Origin: Rhodopirellula islandica
Lineage (GTDB): Bacteria > Planctomycetota > Planctomycetia > Pirellulales > Pirellulaceae
Assembly: GCF_001027925.1 (NCBI RefSeq)
Contig: NZ_LECT01000023.1
Location: 62,001-126,000, forward strand
DNA: 64,000 nucleotides
Direction of reading: 5' to 3'
Positions 34,235-43,178 of the stretch are shown here, piece after piece. How positions within the stretch are numbered: position 1 is the stretch's first letter; each line of letters begins with the position of its first letter. The translations under genes were made by a program, and so were the position numbers. The notes below the pieces were generated by a model. It was not told the origin of the DNA and made no database searches. It saw only the letters and a list, made by a program, of their open reading frames with translations.

Positions 34235-35032
34235 TCAGCTGGCGGCTCGCTTGGATTTCTCGCTGCATGGCGAGTCGGCTTGCCCGTTTTTTCCTTCGCT
34301 GGGTTGGAATCGACCTTCGCGGCACGCCAGGTCGATCGCGTCATCGAGGACTTGGTTGTAGTAATTCAGGCGGGTTTCCGCGTGATCCAGCGAACCGCCG
34401 AAGGAGCGTTCGAGATCCAAGTAGATCAGCGGGACAGGCAGTTCCGTGACCTGCAGTCCTGCCGCTGCGGCTTCGACCCACAGTTGAAGTGGCATCGCGT
34501 AGCCGTCGTCGGTGATTTTGAGCGCTCGCAGGCCTTCGGTTCGGTAAGCCTTGAAGCCGCAGAACGCGTCGGTCAGTGAGAAGCCGAGTCGGCGGTTGAT
34601 GTCCGCTGTGATCCGGCGGTTGATGAACATCCGTTCTTGGGGAGGTGCGTCGTCGCCCTCGAAAACTTTCAAGTAGCGACTGCCAGAGACAATGTCCGCA
34701 TGCTGGCCAGCCTCGATGAACTCTGGGATCCGGCAAGGTTGGTGTTGCCCGTCGCAGTCCAGCGTGACAACGCCTTCGTAGCCCTCTTGGATGGTGTGGG
34801 CGAAGACAGTTTGCAGTGCGGCGCCGTAGCCCCGGTTTTGGGGATGGTGCACGACCGCGACCGATTCAGGCAGGCGTTTGGCCCAGGCGTCCAGTCGTTC
34901 GGGAGTTCCGTCCGTGCTGCCGTCGTCGACCACCAGGATTTGGTTCGCGTGCTGGAGCACGTTTTCGAGGACTTCGTCGACGTATTGAGCTTCGTTGTAA
35001 ACGGGAAGTGCGGTCAGCCAAGGTTTCATCAT
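34235..35032 (-). CDS. Glycosyltransferase family 2, polyprenyl-phosphate type
   Basis: This 265-residue protein is a soluble GT-A fold enzyme similar to dolichyl-phosphate mannose synthases. It starts WLTALPVYNEAQYVDEVLEN, and the nucleotide-sugar site shows ILVVDDGSTDGTPERL. The metal-binding motif lies in VVTLDCDGQHQP, with ADIVSGSRYLK and TDAFCGFKAYR further on. There is no C-terminal membrane domain. It probably transfers a sugar from a nucleotide donor to a lipid carrier or a glycan on the cytoplasmic side. Two Met codons in tandem make the exact start ambiguous by one residue. It is monocistronic as far as can be seen. The exact substrate is unknown. Confidence 0.87.
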   Translation of the reverse strand: MMKPWLTALPVYNEAQYVDEVLENVLQHANQILVVDDGSTDGTPERLDAWAKRLPESVAVVHHPQNRGYGAALQTVFAHTIQEGYEGVVTLDCDGQHQPCRIPEFIEAGQHADIVSGSRYLKVFEGDDAPPQERMFINRRITADINRRLGFSLTDAFCGFKAYRTEGLRALKITDDGYAMPLQLWVEAAAAGLQVTELPVPLIYLDLERSFGGSLDHAETRLNYYNQVLDDAIDLACREGRFQPSEGKNGQADSPCSEKSKRAAS

Positions 35033-35553
35033 TCGATTTCTCTTTCGGTTCTTTCGCGTGCACTGCGAGGTGCTGGCACTGCATCGGCTTCATCAAAATG
35101 TTGCCGAGCCTTCTGGTTCCGCCATTCAGGATGGCGGTCAGGCTTGGTCGTTCGGGTGCAACAGCAGGCGAGTTCTGGGGGGGGGCGAGACCCGGTGAAA
35201 ACCATGCTCCCGCCGTGCTTCAGGGGGCATGTTAAGGTTTGCGGTCGATTGTGACAGGTTTTCCTGCATCTTCCCACGATTGCAACCGATGTGCCTCGAT
35301 GAAGGCCTCGCTTCGAAAAACCAAGAAAAAAAACCGAATTGCTTGGCCCAGTTGAGGTTGACGCTGCTGCTGGCCTTCGCCAAACTCCCCCGCTTCGATC
35401 GCAACCCAGATCTTTGAGGGTTTCGGTTGTTTAACAAGTGGGAGATTCTGCCGCCGGGCGTTCTTTCAGCCGATCGGAATGATTAGCTGGCAACAAAGAG
35501 TTCGGGCCAGCGTGGAATCGCCATACCACCCGACACAAATGAGTCGTGACTAA
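35033..35553. other. 520-bp divergent intergenic region before rplA
   Basis: No gene is convincing here. Homopolymer runs (GGGGGGGG near 35162, AAAAAAAA near 35327) and a GCCATTC-AG-GATGGC hairpin (near 35121) are present. The last 130 bases (GTGGGAGATTCTGCCGCCGGG near 35440, split by its own bulge) could form the rplA leader on which L1 might act, but I cannot show the L1 site. No rplK is found upstream of rplA in this window. Confidence 0.5.
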
Positions 35554-36231
35554 ATGGGAAAGAAATCCAAGCGGTATCGTGCCGCCCTCGAAAAACAGCC
35601 CAAGGAAATGCTTCCGTTGGGCAAGGCCGTCGAGGTATTGAAAACATACGACGCCACGAAGTTCGACCAAACCGTCGAAGTTCACATGCGTTTGGGCGTT
35701 GATCCAAACCAGGCTGACCAAATCATCCGCGGTTCGCTCGTGTTGCCACACGGCATCGGCAAGACCCAACGCGTGGTTGTGTTCGCCAAGGGCGACGCAG
35801 CCAAAGCGGCTGAAGAAGCTGGTGCGGATGAAGTCGGTCAAGAAGACATGGCCAAGAAGATCAAAGACGGCTGGACAGACTTCGACGTCTGCATCGCCGC
35901 CCCCGACATGATGGGATTGGTCGGACCTTTGGGTCGTGTGCTTGGTCCTCGTGGTTTGATGCCTAGCCCTCGTGCTGGAACCGTTACCCCTGACGTCGGT
36001 CGAGTCGTCAGCGAGTACAAGGCTGGTAAGGTCGAGTTCCGGAACGACAAGGGTGGCAATGTTCACGCGATGGTCGGCAAGATGAGCTTCGACGCCAGCA
36101 AGCTCGAAGAAAACATCACGTCGTTCGTGGACTTCATCGCTGCCATGAAGCCTCAGTCCATCAAGGGCACGTACATCAAAGGCGTGGCGATCTGTGCGAC
36201 GATGACGCCTAGCGTTCGCGTTACCACCTAG
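35554..36231 (+). CDS. rplA: Ribosomal protein L1
   Basis: The 225-residue product starts [13 protein letters not shown] and has the L1 signature [20 protein letters not shown] near residue 127, plus [16 protein letters not shown] early and [15 protein letters not shown] at the end. L1 forms the mobile stalk next to the ribosomal E site and often represses its own operon. In most bacteria rplK lies immediately upstream; here the upstream gene is an unrelated glycosyltransferase on the other strand. rplJ and rplL follow in the usual order. Length is normal. Confidence 0.97.
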   Translation: MGKKSKRYRAALEKQPKEMLPLGKAVEVLKTYDATKFDQTVEVHMRLGVDPNQADQIIRGSLVLPHGIGKTQRVVVFAKGDAAKAAEEAGADEVGQEDMAKKIKDGWTDFDVCIAAPDMMGLVGPLGRVLGPRGLMPSPRAGTVTPDVGRVVSEYKAGKVEFRNDKGGNVHAMVGKMSFDASKLEENITSFVDFIAAMKPQSIKGTYIKGVAICATMTPSVRVTT

Positions 36232-36403
36232 CTGCACGGTTTGGCCTGATGATTCGCTTCATCGGGCTGCCCCGGTCAACCAACATCATGGTTGAAAGCG
36301 TTGGTTTTCAAATTGATGTTGGAGGATCAATGTTCTTGATCCTACCCCAAACGATCACATCCAACTGCGGCCAAGGTTTGGCTCTTTCGAGTGAAAAAAT
36401 CCG
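36232..36403 (+). promoter_or_regulatory. Candidate L10 leader with alternative hairpins
   Basis: The 172-nt gap before rplJ has two mutually exclusive pairings: TCAACCA/TGGTTGA (36276-36282 with 36289-36295) and CCAACATC/GATGTTGG (36280-36287 with 36315-36322). They share bases 36280-36282. A third perfect hairpin AGGATCAA-TGTTC-TTGATCCT follows at 36323-36343. Leaders of this gene are known sites where L10-L12 complex represses translation in many bacteria, so autoregulation is a reasonable inference. Confidence 0.55.
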
Positions 36404-36928
36404 ATGAGTAAATACGTCAAAGAACTGGTGACTCGCGATCTCAAGCGTCGGCTTGATGGCGTGGAGGATGCCGTGTTGGTCAATTGCTCCGGCATGGATG
36501 CAAACACGACCAACGAGCTGCGTGGCGAGCTGGGCCAAAAAGACATCCAGATGATGGTTGTCAAAAACTCACTTGCCCGTCGCGCCACTGAAGGCACGTC
36601 TCTCTTCCCCGCGTTCGATGGAATGAATGGGCAAGTCGCCGTGCTCTGGGGCTCGAGCGACTTCGTCAGTCTGGTAAAGGAAGCCGTCCGGCTGGACAAG
36701 GACAAAGAGAAGTTCGAACAGTTTGTCACCACGGGCGGCGTTCTGGACGGTGAGAAACTGGATCCAGATGCCGTCAAGGCGGTCAGCAAGTGGCCCAGCC
36801 GTGAAGAGCAAATTTCCATGTTGGTCGGTCAGATCCTTGGCCCAGGTGCAACACTCAGTGCTGCAATGCTTGGTCCGGGCAAAACGCTCAACAGCCAGAT
36901 CAAGTCCAAGGGCGAAGGCGACGAATAG
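36404..36928 (+). CDS. rplJ: Ribosomal protein L10
   Basis: This 174-residue protein matches L10: VNCSGMDANTTNELRGELGQ near residue 26, MMVVKNSLARRATEG near 50, and a helical C-terminal region ending QIKSKGEGDE that binds L12 dimers. It is the base of the stalk that recruits translation factors. It lies 172 bp after rplA with a structured leader in between, and 97 bp before rplL, with a terminator-like hairpin in that gap. Length is typical. Confidence 0.95.
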   Translation: MSKYVKELVTRDLKRRLDGVEDAVLVNCSGMDANTTNELRGELGQKDIQMMVVKNSLARRATEGTSLFPAFDGMNGQVAVLWGSSDFVSLVKEAVRLDKDKEKFEQFVTTGGVLDGEKLDPDAVKAVSKWPSREEQISMLVGQILGPGATLSAAMLGPGKTLNSQIKSKGEGDE

Positions 36929-36944
36929 TCGTCTCTGCTCAAGT

Positions 36945-36977
36945 AGCCGGGGCCTGTGTCCGTGTCCCGGCTTTTTT
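36945..36977 (+). terminator. Terminator-like hairpin between rplJ and rplL
   Basis: AGCCGGG (36945-36951) pairs perfectly with CCCGGCT (36966-36972), followed by six T (36972-36977). It has the form of an intrinsic terminator but lies inside the L10-L12 operon, so it is likely leaky or rplL has its own promoter downstream. Confidence 0.7.
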
Positions 36978-37025
36978 CCTGAACCATTTCCGAATCACCT
37001 TTTTCGTTTTTGAGGTAGTTTGACT

Positions 37026-37439
37026 ATGTCCGATGAAGCAACCGCTGTCGTTGAATTCAGCGCAGAAGCAAAAGAACTGGGCGACAAAATCGCCAACATG
37101 ACCCTGAAGCAAGCCAAAGAATTGAGCGACTACCTCAAGGATGAGCATGGCATTGAGCCAGCCGCCGGCGGTGGTGCTGTGATGATGGCTGGTCCTGCCG
37201 AAGGTGGTGCTGCCGCTGAAGTCGAGCAGACCGAATTCGATGTCGTCTTGACCAGCTTCGGTGAGAAGAAACTGAACGTCGTCAAGGTCGTCAAGAACAT
37301 CACGGGTGCATCGTTGATGGACGCCAAGAAGATGGTCGAAGGTTGCCCAGCAACCCTGAAAGAAGCTGTCTCGAAAGAAGACGCTGAAAAGGTCAAAGCC
37401 GAAGTCGAAGAAGCTGGCGGCTCCGTCGAACTCAAGTAG
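37026..37439 (+). CDS. rplL: Ribosomal protein L7/L12
   Basis: This 137-residue protein has the L12 plan: an N-terminal dimerisation helix (GDKIANMTLKQAKELSDYLK), an Ala/Gly-rich hinge (about residues 45-65), and a conserved C-terminal domain FDVVLTSFGEKKLNVVKVVK, then SLMDAKKMVEG. It binds elongation factors as multiple copies on the L10 stalk. I used the ATG at 37026; a TTG two codons earlier is also in frame. In most bacteria rpoB follows directly; here the next gene is a sugar isomerase and no rpoBC is in the remaining window. Confidence 0.96.
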   Translation: MSDEATAVVEFSAEAKELGDKIANMTLKQAKELSDYLKDEHGIEPAAGGGAVMMAGPAEGGAAAEVEQTEFDVVLTSFGEKKLNVVKVVKNITGASLMDAKKMVEGCPATLKEAVSKEDAEKVKAEVEEAGGSVELK

Positions 37440-37848
37440 TTCGAAGCCGGATTGGTTCGTTCGGAAATCGGTCAAATCAGTCAATGATCGTGGATTCATT
37501 CACTTGGATCCGCGGTCATTTTGCTGCGCCGGCAGCTGGTATCACGCGAGTGCGTGGGCGGGTTGTTCTGCGGCTGGTTTCTATGTTCGTTTGACTCGCT
37601 CGCCGCTGTGAGGGTGAGCTTTGATTCGCTTGGTTCGACCGTTCGCTTGCCTCCCGTTTGTTGGGCTCGCGACGCGTGGAGCTCGCGAATTTCTTGCGCG
37701 TTGCGACGGGTTTCCAGTTAGACTGTGAGTCGGTTTGCATTCGCTGCTGCGCTCACATTGGTGCGCTCAGGCCGAGTGATGTGAACACCCTTGAATTTCC
37801 TCTTTGAAGTCCCCACGCCCCACCTCAGAACCGTTAGGAACAGCCCGC
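37440..37848. other. Noncoding gap after rplL
   Basis: About 400 bases with no rpoB and no convincing reading frame, repeat family member or terminator with a T run. It presumably holds the promoter of the downstream sugar isomerase gene. Confidence 0.55.
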
Positions 37849-38793
37849 ATGTTGCCACGTCGTCAATTTTTGCAGTCGCTCGCCGCCACCACCGCCGTTG
37901 CCGGAATCGCTGGTTCGCGAATGTTGGCTCATGCTCACGAAGGGCATGATCATGATCACGCTCCTTTTCAAATTTCTTTGGCCGAGTGGTCGCTGCACCG
38001 CACGCTTCGGGATCAGTCGGTTGGAATCACCAACATGGACTTCCCGAAGGTTTCGAAAGAGCAGTTCGGCATTGATGCGGTCGAATACGTCAATCAATTC
38101 TTCAAGGACAAGGCTCGTGACGAGAAGTATTTGTCGGAGCTGAATTCGCGTTGCAAAGACAACGGCGTGAAGAGCCTGTTGATCATGGTCGACGGGGAAG
38201 GACGCTTGGGCGACCCTGACAAAGATGCTCGTGCGAAAGCAGTTGAGAATCATCATCAGTGGGTCGACGCGGCCAAGTTCCTCGGTTGCCACTCGATTCG
38301 TGTGAATGCAGCCAGCGGCGGTTCTTACCTTGAGCAGATCGGGTACGCAGCCGATGGGCTGAGCCAACTCAGTGAGTACGCCGCCAAGCAGGACATCAAC
38401 GTGATCGTTGAAAACCACGGTGGTCTGAGCAGCAACGGTGCTTGGTTGGCCGTCGTGATGGAGCGCGTTGGGATGGACAACTGCGGCACGCTGCCGGACT
38501 TCGGCAACTTCTTCATTTCGCGTGGCAAGAACGCAGATGAGTTCGATCGCTATCACGGCGTGCAAGCGTTGATGCCGTACGCGAAAGCTGTCAGTGCCAA
38601 GACGCACGACTTTGACGAAGAAGGCAACGAGAAGAACACCGACTACTTCAAGATGATGAAGATCGTCACCGAGTTTGGTTACAACGGCTACGTTGGGATT
38701 GAATACGAAGGTGGTGGGCTCAGCGAAGCCGAAGGCATCCTGGCCAGCAAGAAGTTGCTCGAACGCGTTCGCGACGAACTGGCCAAAGCGTAA
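37849..38793 (+). CDS. Sugar phosphate isomerase/epimerase-like TIM barrel, Tat-exported
   Basis: The protein starts [20 protein letters not shown], a twin-arginine signal (RRQFLQ), followed by a short His-rich stretch ([12 protein letters not shown]) that may bind metal. The rest is an AP-endonuclease-2/xylose-isomerase-like barrel: [31 protein letters not shown], and [17 protein letters not shown] near the end. Metal-ligand positions (Glu in VIVENHG, Asp in LPDFGNF, Glu in GIEYEG) are present. I chose the ATG at 37849; upstream codons would mask the signal. Planctomycetes carry many such exported barrels, but the substrate is unknown. A good terminator follows. Confidence 0.87.
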   Translation: MLPRRQFLQSLAATTAVAGIAGSRMLAHAHEGHDHDHAPFQISLAEWSLHRTLRDQSVGITNMDFPKVSKEQFGIDAVEYVNQFFKDKARDEKYLSELNSRCKDNGVKSLLIMVDGEGRLGDPDKDARAKAVENHHQWVDAAKFLGCHSIRVNAASGGSYLEQIGYAADGLSQLSEYAAKQDINVIVENHGGLSSNGAWLAVVMERVGMDNCGTLPDFGNFFISRGKNADEFDRYHGVQALMPYAKAVSAKTHDFDEEGNEKNTDYFKMMKIVTEFGYNGYVGIEYEGGGLSEAEGILASKKLLERVRDELAKA

Positions 38794-38821
38794 GTCGCTT
38801 TCGCATCTGATTGAAAATGCA

Positions 38822-38849
38822 AACCCGGCGCACTGCGTCGGGTTTTTTT
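38822..38849 (+). terminator. Rho-independent terminator
   Basis: ACCCGGCG-CACTG-CGTCGGGT (with one G-T pair) is followed by seven T ending at 38849. It lies 30 bp after the stop codon of the sugar isomerase gene. Confidence 0.9.
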
Positions 38850-38880
38850 GTTGGGCGGGAAGTTGGAAAGGGCGACAGGC

Positions 38881-39043
38881 GTAGGCCAGGTTCCACCTGG
38901 CGGTGGTTCTTGGCAGGCGGACGTTGGGCTTGCGAGACGAGGGGACTGGACGCCTCGCTTTGTTCCAAAGCATCGGCGTGGTTGCCAGGTGGGACCTGGC
39001 CTACAGGAGCATTGGCATGATTGCCAGGTGGAACCTGGCCTAC
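38881..39043. repeat. REPIN-like unit GTAGGCC...GGCCTAC with extra hairpin
   Basis: The unit starts GTAGGCCAGGT-TCC-ACCTGGC (38881-38901) and ends GCCAGGT-GGG-ACCTGGCCTAC (38984-39004). Two inverted hairpins thus flank a core that has TTTGTTCCAAAG. A third hairpin (GCCAGGT-GGA-ACCTGGCCTAC, to 39043) follows. The same arrangement recurs at 39248-39409. Confidence 0.88.
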
Positions 39044-39049
39044 GTTGGC

Positions 39050-39245
39050 TGGTTGCTGTCGTCGAGCGGCGTGAGGCTGGACTGAGAAGCGATGATGCCC
39101 GGCGTTGGCGGGTGGCACGACGGAACAGTTGAGGGCAACGGTTCTACTCTGATGGCGGTGATCGTCGGGGCGTCCGCCTGGATGGAGCGTGCTTCGAGTT
39201 CGATTGCAAAAGTGAATTGACAATTTGAAATTGCAAAATCGGCGT
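39050..39245. repeat. Right half of the 150-bp dispersed element (copy D) with tail
   Basis: From GTCGTCGAGCGGCGTG to GAACAGTTG-AGGG-CAACGGTTC and CTACTCTGAT near 39150 it matches copies A-C. A CAATTTGAAATTGCAAAATCG segment (39220-39240) follows, as at the other composite loci. The left end is missing. Confidence 0.75.
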
Positions 39246-39247
39246 TC

Positions 39248-39409
39248 CTAGGCCAGGTTCCACCTGGCGGTGGTTCTTGGCAGGCGGAGGTTGGGCTTGC
39301 GAGATGAGGTGACTGACGCCTCGCTTTGTTCCAAAGCATCGGCGTGGTTGCCAGGTGGGACCTGGCCTACAGGAGCATTGGCATGATTGCCAGGTGGAAC
39401 CTGGCCTAC
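39248..39409. repeat. REPIN-like unit overlapping the fmt stop codon
   Basis: Second copy of the 38881 unit, starting CTAGGCCAGGTTCCACCTGG. Its last hairpin GCCAGGT-GGA-ACCTGGCCTAC ends at 39409, and the CTA at 39406-39408 is the reverse complement of the TAG stop of fmt. Confidence 0.88.
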
Positions 39410-40401
39410 GGTTGTGCGATCAGCGGTTGGCCGGCTGTCAGGCGGTGGCCGCGTTTGAAGTCCAGGCCGGACATTTCTTTTTTGCCGGCCGGTTGAAGTC
39501 GCTCGACGATGACTTGGCCGTCGCCGCATCCGATGGCCAGCCCATCGTGCTCCATCACCCGGCCCACGTTGGCGGGGTCAGCGGCGAACGTTTCCGTGCG
39601 GACTTCGCGAATCGCGACGCGGAGCGGTGGTTTGTTTTCGTTCACGGTCGCATGGGTGAAGGCCACCGGCCACGGCTGCATGCCTCGCACCAGGCAATCG
39701 ATTTGGCGGGCCGTCGCGGACCAGTCGATCTGGGCTTCGGCCTTGGACAATCGCGGTGCCTTGGAAATCTTGGTGGGGTCCTGCGGTTGGCCAAGGGGGC
39801 CGTGAGTTTCGAGGGACTCGATTGTTCGCAACAGGCCGATGGCTTCCAGCGTGGCATCGACACCAATGGCTGACAGGCGAGTTTCCAGTTCACCGGATGT
39901 CTCGTCGTCGCGAATGGGTGTGGTGCGAGAGGATACGATTGGTCCGCCATCGAGTCGCGGGGTCATGTGGATCACCGACACGCCGGTTTCGCGATCGCCA
40001 GACAAGAGGGCTCGTTGAACCGGCGCGGCGCCTCGGTAGGCGGGCAGCAGCGAGCCATGCAAGTTGATGCCGCCCAGGCGTGCGGCTTGCAGTGCATCGG
40101 GTTTCAGGATTTGGCCGTAGTCGCAAACGACGAGCAGATCCGCGTCCATGGCGACCAGGCTGGCCACGGTTTCGGGATCGTTGATGCTGGCGGGAGCATC
40201 GACGGGAAGGTTGTGTGATTCCGCCCATTCCCGGACCGGTTGCGGTGGCGGGCCACCGCGGCTTTTGATGGGCGGCAGCGGCCGCACGAATACGCGGGCG
40301 ATTTCGTCGCCGGTGGAATCCAGTTGTTGGCAGATTGCCTCAAAGGATGGCACCGCAAAGGGGCCGGTCCCCATCAGCGCATAACGCAGGGAATCAGTCA
40401 T
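39406..40401 (-). CDS. fmt: Methionyl-tRNA formyltransferase
   Basis: The 331-residue product adds a formyl group from 10-formyl-THF to initiator Met-tRNA. Visible motifs are MGTGPFAVPSFEAI at the start, INLHGSLLPAYRGAAPVQ (catalytic His and folate-binding loop) and GVSVIHMTPRLDGGPI. The C-terminal domain begins near ISKAPRLSKAEAQIDW. Where E. coli has PVWRG/VQWAL-type residues, this protein reads PVQRAL. I chose the ATG at 40401, which overlaps the end of def by 8 bp. The frame is open far upstream only because it runs antisense-free through def. The stop codon lies in a dispersed hairpin repeat. Confidence 0.94.
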   Translation of the reverse strand: MTDSLRYALMGTGPFAVPSFEAICQQLDSTGDEIARVFVRPLPPIKSRGGPPPQPVREWAESHNLPVDAPASINDPETVASLVAMDADLLVVCDYGQILKPDALQAARLGGINLHGSLLPAYRGAAPVQRALLSGDRETGVSVIHMTPRLDGGPIVSSRTTPIRDDETSGELETRLSAIGVDATLEAIGLLRTIESLETHGPLGQPQDPTKISKAPRLSKAEAQIDWSATARQIDCLVRGMQPWPVAFTHATVNENKPPLRVAIREVRTETFAADPANVGRVMEHDGLAIGCGDGQVIVERLQPAGKKEMSGLDFKRGHRLTAGQPLIAQP

Positions 40402-40999
40402 GGGAGGAGGTCCCGCCGGTGTACATGGCTTCCCATTCGGCTCGTTGCCGAGCCAGTGTTGCTGCATCGGCGATCGACCCGGTGCCCTGCTTGGACTCGT
40501 AATCGGTTTTGAATTCTTCGAGTTGGTCTTCGAGGTCGCGGAGGCCTTCTTCGCCGATGCGGTCAAAGAACATGATGCCGTCGAGGTGGTCGACTTCGTG
40601 TTGGACCACGCGTGCCATGAAACCATCGAGGACTTGGTTGATCTCGTTGCCTTGAAGGTCAAATCCACGCAACCGCACGGTTTTGGGGCGTTTGACTTGG
40701 CCGTAAATGCCCGGCACGCTGAGGCAGCCTTCTTGGGCGGTGTCGTTGCCTTTGTGGCGGTCGATCTCGGGGTTGAGGATCACCCAGGACTCGCCCTCGT
40801 CGCGTTTTCCCGTGGGGTTGGCGACGAACATGCGGATGGGCAAGTCAACTTGGTTGGCCGCCAGGCCGACGCCGTCGAACTCGTACATCAGGTCGAGCAT
40901 CTCTTCGGCCATCGACTTCAGCTTGGCATCCACCCGCATGATGGGGCGGCTGGTGTGTCGGAGTGTCGGATGCGGAAAATGGATGATCGACAACGGCAT
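40394..40999 (-). CDS. def: Peptide deformylase
   Basis: This 201-residue metalloenzyme removes the N-formyl group from new proteins. All three motifs are present: GVGLAANQV near residue 45, EGCLSVPG near 90, and HEVDHLDG near 133, giving the Cys and two His metal ligands and the catalytic Glu. The C-terminal 40 residues extend beyond the core as a charged helix. It overlaps fmt by 8 bp, forming the usual def-fmt pair that adds and removes the formyl group. The divergent or upstream gene is oppF on the same strand, which ends 57 bp away from the def start. Confidence 0.95.
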   Translation of the reverse strand: MPLSIIHFPHPTLRHTSRPIMRVDAKLKSMAEEMLDLMYEFDGVGLAANQVDLPIRMFVANPTGKRDEGESWVILNPEIDRHKGNDTAQEGCLSVPGIYGQVKRPKTVRLRGFDLQGNEINQVLDGFMARVVQHEVDHLDGIMFFDRIGEEGLRDLEDQLEEFKTDYESKQGTGSIADAATLARQRAEWEAMYTGGTSSHD

Positions 41000-41055
41000 G
41001 ATGAAGTTGGGAAAAAGACGAAACGGCGGATGAGTTCAATCAATCCCGCAGCTTA

Positions 41056-42096
41056 TCAAACTTCCGGCGGATCATCACGCTCCCAACAAGCCGCGGCGTG
41101 CGATCGGTCTGGCAGTCCGGGCCGATCGGTTCGGCAGCGGTCCACGGCGATCGGGCAGCGGTCGGCGAACGAGCAACCGGGGTAGAACTTGTCCGGCGAG
41201 GGGACTTCGCCTTGCAGCACGATTCGCCGTCGTTCGGCCGCGAGGACTGGGTCGGGGACTGGGACGGCGGACAGCAGGGCTTCGGTGTAGGGGTGTTTGG
41301 GGTCGGCGTAGAGTTCTTCTGCTGTGCCGAGTTCCGCGATTCGGCCGAGGTACATCACTCCGACTCGAGTCGCGATGTGGCGGACGACGGCCAAGTCGTG
41401 AGCGATGAACAGGTACGCCACACCGAGTCGCTGCTGCAGGTCCATCATCAGGTTGATGATCTGTGCTTGGATCGAAACATCGAGTGCGGACACGGGTTCG
41501 TCACAGAGGATCAGGTCCGGTTGGACCGCGAGGGCGCGAGCGATGCCGATGCGTTGCCGTTGGCCGCCACTGAATTCGTGGGGGTAGCGATTCAGGAATC
41601 GAGGGTTGAGGCCCACCAATTCCATCAGTCGCAGCACTTCGAGTTGGCGGTCTTTTCCGGAGGCGAGTTTGTGAACCGTCAGCGGTTCGCCGATGATGCC
41701 ACCGACGGTCATCCGAGGGTTGAGGCTGGCAAAGGGATCTTGGAAAACCATTTGCACGCGGCGTCGGTACGGCAGCATCTCTTTGTCGGACAGTCCCGCA
41801 ATCGATTTGCCGTCAACCAGGACGTCGCCTGAGGTCGGGTGAACCAGGTTGATGATCGCGCGAGCGGTGGTCGATTTTCCGCAGCCGGATTCCCCGACCA
41901 ACCCCAGTGTTTCGCCTTTGGCAATGTCAAAGGACACGCCATCGACGGCGCGGATCAGGCCTTGCTCGGGATTGAACAGGGACCCACGTCGAAAGGGGAA
42001 GTGAACCTTCAGGTCGCGGACTTGCAGCAGCGGTGGGTCCGCGGTGGCGTTGCCTGATCCTTGGGTGGCTTCGTGTGGGGCGTTGACTGCGCTCAT
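41056..42096 (-). CDS. oppF: Oligopeptide/dipeptide ABC transporter ATPase OppF-type
   Basis: The 346-residue ATPase has Walker A GESGCGKST, Q-loop VFQDPFASLNPR, signature FSGGQRQRIGIARAL and Walker B LILCDEPVSALD. The C-terminal oligopeptide/dipeptide domain carries Cys residues in CSFADRCPIAVDRC, which in this family may hold an iron-sulfur cluster. I chose the ATG at 42096, which overlaps the stop of oppD (ATGA); a Met seven codons upstream is less likely. With OppD it forms the heterodimeric motor of the importer. It is the last gene of oppABCDF. Confidence 0.95.
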   Translation of the reverse strand: MSAVNAPHEATQGSGNATADPPLLQVRDLKVHFPFRRGSLFNPEQGLIRAVDGVSFDIAKGETLGLVGESGCGKSTTARAIINLVHPTSGDVLVDGKSIAGLSDKEMLPYRRRVQMVFQDPFASLNPRMTVGGIIGEPLTVHKLASGKDRQLEVLRLMELVGLNPRFLNRYPHEFSGGQRQRIGIARALAVQPDLILCDEPVSALDVSIQAQIINLMMDLQQRLGVAYLFIAHDLAVVRHIATRVGVMYLGRIAELGTAEELYADPKHPYTEALLSAVPVPDPVLAAERRRIVLQGEVPSPDKFYPGCSFADRCPIAVDRCRTDRPGLPDRSHAAACWERDDPPEV

Positions 42097-43178
42097 GAGG
42101 GCATCTCCACATGGCAAGCCGCGAGGTGAGGTTGCACGACGGGCAGGTTCGCACCGCCGGCAGGTTCTGTTTTCAACGCCAGCGTGGGTTCTTCACGCTC
42201 GCAAACCGGTTGCACGAAGCTGCACCTCGGCGAGAACGCGCAGCCGACGATGGGTTCGGACATGTCCGGCGGGCCACCGGGAATCGCCAGCAGTTTCTCG
42301 TGGCGATCGGTGTCAAACCGTGGCAGCGAACCGAGCAAGCCAAGTGTGTACGGGTGTTGGGGGGACGCGAAGAGGTCGTTCACGTTGGCTTTTTCAACAA
42401 TGCGTCCGGCGTACATCACCATCACGCGGTCAGCGACACCGGCCACCACGCCCAGGTCGTGCGTGATCAAGACAATCGCTGTGCCCTTGCGTTCTTGCAG
42501 GTCAGCGAGCAGATCCATGATCTGGGCTTGGATGGTCACGTCCAGTGCGGTGGTGGGCTCATCTGCAATCAGCAGTTCCGGTTCGCAGGACAACGCCATT
42601 GCGATCATCACGCGTTGTCGCATCCCACCACTGAATTGGTGCGGGTAGTCGCGGAGGCGTTTTTCGGGTGACGTGATCCCAACCATTCCCAACATGTCCA
42701 CCGCGCGTGCGGCAGCTTCTTTCTTTGTGAGTCCCAAGTGCAACCGAGTCATCTCGGTCATTTGCTGCTCGATGGTCATCAGTGGGTTCAACGCCGTCAT
42801 CGGATCTTGAAAGATCATCGAGACATGCCGGCCGCGGACGCTTTGCAGTTCTCGATCGGTCATCTTCAGGAGGTCGCGACCTTGAAACAGCGCCGTTCCG
42901 GAATCGATTTGTCCCGGCGGTTGTGGGATCAGTCCCATCATCGCCAAGTTGGTGACGCTTTTTCCGCTGCCTGACTCTCCCACGATGCCGACAGTCTCCC
43001 CTGCTCGAACATCAAAAGATATCCCGCGGACGGCTTGGACCTGCCCCTCATCTGTTTTGAAGCTGACCTTGAGATCGGCAACCTGGAGGAGTGGTTGGTC
43101 GTCCCCGCGAGGGGCGTCGATTGCGTCCGCTGTGGCGGGCATGGAGGAAGCGGTGGGCGATCCGGGAGCTGGGTTCAT
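42093..43178 (-). CDS. oppD: Oligopeptide/dipeptide ABC transporter ATPase OppD-type
   Basis: The 361-residue ATPase has Walker A GESGSGKS, IFQDPMTALNPLMT at the Q-loop, signature FSGGMRQRVMIAMAL, Walker B LLIADEPTTALD and the switch His in LITHDLGVV. The C-terminal peptide-transporter domain with Cys (CAFSPRCSFVQPVC) is present. About 25 residues precede the first strand (PLLQVADLKVSF) and are low in complexity. Starts and stops overlap both neighbours by 4 bp, which ties it firmly into the opp operon. Confidence 0.95.
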   Translation of the reverse strand: MNPAPGSPTASSMPATADAIDAPRGDDQPLLQVADLKVSFKTDEGQVQAVRGISFDVRAGETVGIVGESGSGKSVTNLAMMGLIPQPPGQIDSGTALFQGRDLLKMTDRELQSVRGRHVSMIFQDPMTALNPLMTIEQQMTEMTRLHLGLTKKEAAARAVDMLGMVGITSPEKRLRDYPHQFSGGMRQRVMIAMALSCEPELLIADEPTTALDVTIQAQIMDLLADLQERKGTAIVLITHDLGVVAGVADRVMVMYAGRIVEKANVNDLFASPQHPYTLGLLGSLPRFDTDRHEKLLAIPGGPPDMSEPIVGCAFSPRCSFVQPVCEREEPTLALKTEPAGGANLPVVQPHLAACHVEMPS

